Below, one piece after another: positions 39,805 to 42,946 of a stretch of 42,946 nucleotides of DNA. The notes under the pieces are model-generated. The model was not told the origin of the DNA, did no database searches, and was given only the letters and a program-made list of their open reading frames with translations. The translations under genes and the position numbers were made by a program. Location of the stretch: positions 1-42,946 of the forward strand of contig NZ_JAEKKT010000171.1 in the NCBI RefSeq assembly GCF_019510245.1. The letters run 5' to 3'. The DNA comes from Streptomyces sp. (GTDB lineage: Bacteria > Actinomycetota > Actinomycetes > Streptomycetales > Streptomycetaceae). Every line of letters begins with the position of its first letter. The first letter of the stretch is position 1.

Positions 39805-40788
39805 ATGGTTGACGACCGGCAGCAGGAAACGCTCCCCAGACCGGCCACCACCCGTCGCCGCGTCCTCGCTGCGGGTGCCGTGGCCCCCGTCCTCGCGGGC
39901 ACGGCGGCCCCGCCCGCACGAGCCCTCTCCCACGGACGCCCACGCGTCCTGGTCGAACCCGAGCTGACCCAGCTCGCCGACTGGGCGGACGTGACCAAGG
40001 CCCTGGGGCGGCCGGGCGACATGAAGCGGTACATGTACCACACCGGGCTGCCCCGCCGGGACCTCAAGGTGGTCTCCCGGGGCGTGCGGATCGAGACCGC
40101 GCTGGCCCTCGGCACTCACACCGCCTTCGTCCGGTACAAGGACGGCAGCCACCTGCTGATGGGCGACGCCGTGGTCACCGAGCACGAACTGGACGGCTTC
40201 ACCGACGCGCTCCTCGATCACGGCATCGCCATCAACGCCGTACACAAGCATCTGCTCTCCCACCAGCCCGCCCTGTGGTGGCTGCACCTGCACGCCCACA
40301 GTCATGACCCGGTACCCATCGCCAGGGGTCTGCGCGCGGCCTTCGACCGCACCGGCACCCCGCCCGACCGGACGCCCGCCACCCCGACGCTCGACCTGGA
40401 CACCAAGGGCATCGACGACGCCTTCGGCAGCAAGGGCTCCCAGGACGAGGGCGTCTACAAGAGCGTCTGGGCGCGCGCGGAGCAGATCGTGGACGGCGAC
40501 ATGATCCTGCCGGCCGGCCTCGGCTCGGTGACCACCATCAACTTCCAGCCGGTCGGCCGGGGAAGGGCCGCGGTCAACGGTGACTTCGTGATGACCGCGG
40601 GCGAGATCCAGCCGGTCCTGAAGCTGCTGCGCAAGGGCGGGGTCGGCATCGTCGAGCTCCACCACCACAACCTGACGGACGAGCCGCGCCTGTTCTTCCT
40701 CCACTACTGGGCGATCGGTGACGCCGTGCGGCTCGCGAAGGACCTGCGCGCCGCCGTCCACGCAACCAATGTCGTGCCGTTCCACTGA
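39805..40788 (+). CDS. Secreted DUF1259 (LppY/LpqO-type) protein
   Basis: A 327-residue exported protein. The N-terminus contains a Tat-like signal (TTRRRVLAAGAVAPVLAGTAAPPARA, cleavage near residue 41). The rest comprises two related DUF1259 halves: RYMYHTGLPRRDLKVVSRGVRIETALALGTHTAFVRYKDGSHLLMGDAVVTEHELDGFTDAL...INAVHKHLLSHQPALWWLHLHAHS, and GLGSVTTINFQPVGRGRAAVNGDFVMTAGEIQPVLKLLRKGGVGIVELHHHNLTDEPRLFFLHYWAIGDA. The repeated His-rich strand ends suggest metal or ligand binding. Mycobacterial LppY and LpqO belong here; the function is not known. ATG 39805 has AGGAGG. The P450 gene follows 26 bases later, so the two probably form an operon. Confidence 0.85.
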   Translation: MVDDRQQETLPRPATTRRRVLAAGAVAPVLAGTAAPPARALSHGRPRVLVEPELTQLADWADVTKALGRPGDMKRYMYHTGLPRRDLKVVSRGVRIETALALGTHTAFVRYKDGSHLLMGDAVVTEHELDGFTDALLDHGIAINAVHKHLLSHQPALWWLHLHAHSHDPVPIARGLRAAFDRTGTPPDRTPATPTLDLDTKGIDDAFGSKGSQDEGVYKSVWARAEQIVDGDMILPAGLGSVTTINFQPVGRGRAAVNGDFVMTAGEIQPVLKLLRKGGVGIVELHHHNLTDEPRLFFLHYWAIGDAVRLAKDLRAAVHATNVVPFH

Positions 40789-40814
40789 GCGACCGACCGA
40801 CGAAGGAGAAGAAC

Positions 40815-42008
40815 GTGCAGGCGATCAACTGTCCCTTCGGTTTCAGCGAGGCCCTCGAGTTCGATCCGGCCCTGGCCGGCTTCATGGAGCGCGAGTCCCT
40901 CGGCACCATCCGGCTGCCGTACGGTGACTCGGACGCCTGGCTGGTCACCAGATTCGAGTCGGTGCAGCAGGTGACCACGGACCCCCGGTTCAGCCGGGCA
41001 GCGATCATCGAGTACGACTATCCGCGCATGACGGCCGAGCCGATCGTCTCCCCGGAGTCGATCAACGTGATGGACCCGCCGCACAGCAGCCGGATCCGGC
41101 ATCTGGCCACCCAGGTCTTCACCCAGCAGCATGTGGACCGCATGCGGGACCGGATCGTCCTCCTCACGGACCGGCTGCTGGACGAGATGGAGTCCGAGGG
41201 CACGCCGGCCGACCTGGTCCGGCACCTGTCCGACCCCCTTCCTCAGCACACGATCATGGATCTGCTGGGCATCGAACGCGCCGAGTGGCCCCGGATGCAG
41301 GAGCAGGTCCACCGGCTGCTGGTGCTGGGCTCGGGCAACCGCGACGTCGCCCGCGCGGCGAAGCAGGACCTGACGGCCTACTTCGGCCAGCTCGTCGCCG
41401 AACGGCGGAAAGCCCTCGGCACGGACCTCGTCAGCCTGCTCGTGGAGGCACGGGACGGCGACGACCAGCTCGACGACAGGGAACTGGCCGTCCTGCTGCT
41501 GACGCTCACGCTCAGCGGCCAGGACACGGCGACCTGCCAGATCAGCAACATCATGTACCTGCTGCTGACCCGCCCGGAGCTGGCGGAGTACGCCTACGCG
41601 CACCAGAAGGACCTGACGGAGTTCCTCCACGAACTACTTCGCTACATCCCCTTCCGGAAGGGTGTGGGGATTCCCCGGGTGGCGCTGGAGGACGTCGAGC
41701 TCGACGGGGTTCTCATCCGGCGCGGCGACTTCGTCCACGTCTCGTACCTGACGGCCAACCGCGACCCCGACCGCTACCCCGATCCGCACGAGATCGTGCC
41801 CGACCGTCCGGTCGCTCCCCACATGACCTTCGGCTGGGGCGGCCACCGGTGCATCGCGGTTCCCCTTGCGATGGCCGAACTGGAGGTCGCCGTCGGCCGC
41901 CTCCTGGACCGCTTCCCCGACCTGCGCCTGGCGGTGCGGCCGGAGGAGGTCCGCTGGGACACCGAGACCATCCGCCGGTTCCCGCTGGAGCTGCCGGTGA
42001 CCTGGTAG
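40815..42008 (+). CDS. Cytochrome P450 (bacterial class I)
   Basis: A 397-residue P450. Heme loop FGWGGHRCIAV with Cys346, ExxR in the K helix (E273-L-L-R276), and the I helix at about 233-241 reading LSGQDTATC. Two departures from consensus: the Gly usually found two residues after the heme cysteine is Ala (C-I-A-V), and the second Thr of the I-helix acid-alcohol motif is Ala. It is nearest in style to CYP105/107-like biosynthetic P450s; the substrate is unknown. No ferredoxin gene is adjacent. The GTG start has GAAGGAG. It is co-oriented with the secreted DUF1259 gene. Confidence 0.9.
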   Translation: MQAINCPFGFSEALEFDPALAGFMERESLGTIRLPYGDSDAWLVTRFESVQQVTTDPRFSRAAIIEYDYPRMTAEPIVSPESINVMDPPHSSRIRHLATQVFTQQHVDRMRDRIVLLTDRLLDEMESEGTPADLVRHLSDPLPQHTIMDLLGIERAEWPRMQEQVHRLLVLGSGNRDVARAAKQDLTAYFGQLVAERRKALGTDLVSLLVEARDGDDQLDDRELAVLLLTLTLSGQDTATCQISNIMYLLLTRPELAEYAYAHQKDLTEFLHELLRYIPFRKGVGIPRVALEDVELDGVLIRRGDFVHVSYLTANRDPDRYPDPHEIVPDRPVAPHMTFGWGGHRCIAVPLAMAELEVAVGRLLDRFPDLRLAVRPEEVRWDTETIRRFPLELPVTW

Positions 42009-42037
42009 CCGGACCCGCCGGGCGCCGGGCGTCCGGC
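42008..42037. terminator. Hairpin between P450 and the TetR remnant
   Basis: GCCGGAC pairs with GTCCGGC (42008-42014 and 42031-42037) with an inner CCGG..CCGG stem. It starts at the last base of the P450 stop codon and ends 6 bases from the opposing stop codon. Confidence 0.5.
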
Positions 42038-42043
42038 GGTGTC

Positions 42044-42451
42044 TCAGGCGTCCGCGGCCAGGCGGTCCAGCCACTCGCCCAGGAGGTGCTGTTCGGCCCG
42101 GCTGAGGACCGTCTGGTCGGGAAGTCCGGCGCGCAGGGCCCGGGCTGCGCCGGCCGGGCCGGCAGTGCGTACGGCGGGCTCCTCCGTGGTGATGGCCGTG
42201 ACCATCGCCTCGCGCAGGGTGGTCAGCAGGGCCGGGTCGCGGTCGGTCTCCGGCATGGACAGCCAGGTGAGGACGGCGCCGCGGGCGGTGGCGTGGATGA
42301 CGTTGGCCGCGAGGGCCTCGCCGACCCGCAGCCGGCCGCCGACGGCCAGTCGCCGCACCCTGCCCCGGAGGATCTCCAGCCCGGTCCGGAAGGCCGGCGA
42401 GTCGCTGCGCGCGACGTCGCCGTACATCAGCGAGTACAGCGCGGGGTCACC
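42044..42451 (-). pseudogene. TetR-family regulator remnant lacking the DNA-binding domain
   Basis: Reading leftwards from about 42451, the frame gives GDPALYSLMYGDVARSDSPAFRTGLEILRGRVRRLAVGGRLRVGEALAANVIHATARGAVLTWLSMPETDRDPALLTTLREAMVTAI..., the ligand-binding C-terminal part of a TetR regulator (the PALYxLMYGD wording is typical). The roughly 80-100 N-terminal residues with the HTH are absent; upstream of GDPAL the sequence becomes part of an unrelated oppositely oriented gene. An ATG at 42427 could give a 127-residue fragment, but it could not bind DNA. Confidence 0.75.
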
Positions 42452-42456
42452 GCACC

Positions 42457-42762
42457 GCGATAGCTGCGGCCGTCGCGGCTGGCGCCCGGCGGATCGTCTA
42501 CACCGCGCAAATGGGCGCGAACCCCACCTCCCGCTTCCATGCCTGCCGCGACCACGCGGCCACTGAGGAGGCCCTCGCCGCCTCCGACGTCCCCTGGACT
42601 TCCCTGCGCAACGGCTTCCACGCGTCCAGCGGGCTCGACTTCCTCGCTCTGGGCCTGGCCACCGGCGAGGTGGCCCTGCCCGTCGACGGCCCGGTCTGCC
42701 GGACGGCGCACGCCGACCTGGCGGAGGCGGCGGCGGTGATCCTGGCTGACGAGGAACACCGG
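42457..42762 (+). pseudogene. NmrA-like NAD(P)-binding oxidoreductase remnant
   Basis: From 42457 the frame reads AIAAAVAAGARRIVYTAQMGANPTSRFHACRDHAATEEALAASDVPWTSLRNGFHASSGLDFLALGLATGEVALPVDGPVCRTAHADLAEAAAVILADE. This is the middle of an atypical SDR of the NmrA/QOR2 type (RxxYTxxMGA, ATEEAL, PWTSLRNGF, AHADLAEAAA). The GxxGxxG Rossmann start is missing on the left, and on the right the homology stops near 42762. It abuts the TetR remnant back to back with no intergenic DNA. An open frame from ATG 42511 to 42846 exists but is not a functional gene. Confidence 0.75.
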
Positions 42763-42946
42763 TTCGTTGGGTGTGTTCGGGGTGCGGTATGTGCGCGGCC
42801 GGCTGGGGGTGTTGGTTTGGTGGGCCCCAGCCGTGGGGGCTGGTGAAGGTGTCTGGTTTAGGGGTTGTGGGGTGGGGTGGGGGTATGGAGGGGTACGGGG
42901 TGGGGTCTTGTTGTGCCCGGTGTGGGGGTGGGGGGGGGTTGGTGGG
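42763..42946 (+). other. G/T-rich tract with G-quadruplex-forming runs at the window edge
   Basis: The plus strand here is almost free of C and strongly rich in G and T. At 42861-42883, GGGG-TTGT-GGGG-T-GGGG-T-GGGGG is a textbook four-run quadruplex motif, and three more G4 runs follow (42890, 42897, 42902). A small GCCCC...GGGGC hairpin lies near 42821-42837. No gene is recognised in the tract. Confidence 0.6.

Noticed and set aside
1..42946. tRNA or rRNA genes, CRISPR arrays, insertion sequences
   Set aside because: No cloverleaf, rRNA core sequence, regularly spaced repeat array or transposase was seen on either strand.

Overview
The window looks like a piece of a Streptomyces (or very close actinomycete) chromosome. 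It is very GC-rich, with GTG and TTG starts and translationally coupled gene pairs. It carries marker genes of that group: a short chaplin, a PucR-type regulator, the futalosine menaquinone genes, UdgX, DUF3515, DUF4229 and DUF6082 proteins. The gene calls rest on reading translated sequence and motifs; no database search was run.

Layout. 1-1660 is the scar of an integrated element: a decayed XRE-type frame, a small XRE regulator, and a tyrosine integrase that has lost its core-binding region, ending at the 3' end of a conserved host gene. 1680-11429 is core chromosome: hemL, a histidine phosphatase, a lipoprotein deacetylase, a small secreted protein, and a System II cytochrome c maturation operon (TlpA/ResA-like, CcdA, ResB, CcsB). 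11529-15175 (minus strand) is a translationally coupled pair: a STAND-like NTPase and a membrane-tethered periplasmic-binding-type sensor. I consider this pair a good candidate for an undescribed system. 15270-20790 looks like a pyrimidine-base salvage module: a yeast FCY1-like cytosine deaminase, an overlapping 2OG-Fe(II)-type oxygenase, a divergent PucR regulator, a CorA-type transporter, and an NCS1 cytosine permease broken by one frameshift.

20880-24321 holds a chaplin, azoR with its divergent HxlR regulator, and a receptor kinase with an extracellular LamG-like domain. 24322-27228 is a looser accessory stretch: a small gene behind a palindrome-covered promoter, a DUF6082 membrane protein, a PLDc_N membrane protein, a 5'-truncated mycothiol-dependent isomerase-like gene and a DUF3515 lipoprotein-like gene. 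27238-32677 is dominated by menaquinone biosynthesis (mqnL, mqnP, mqnM, an Lrp/AsnC regulator, mqnE). Then come udgX, a GNAT enzyme, a DUF4229 protein and a TetR regulator with a visible operator. 35117-39626 holds a glycosyltransferase with a probable frameshift at its start, a MaoC-type hotdog protein and a long-chain acyl-CoA ligase. 39805-42008 is a DUF1259-P450 pair. The window ends in two back-to-back gene remnants (TetR and NmrA-like) that appear to have been fused by one deletion, followed by a G-rich tract.

Recurring themes are degraded genes (integrase, permease, MDMPI, glycosyltransferase 5' end, TetR and NmrA remnants), a family of dispersed GC-rich palindromic repeats that act as terminators between convergent genes and in one case form the C-terminus of PucR, and several genes with a -10 box 6-7 bases before the start codon, the signature of leaderless transcription.
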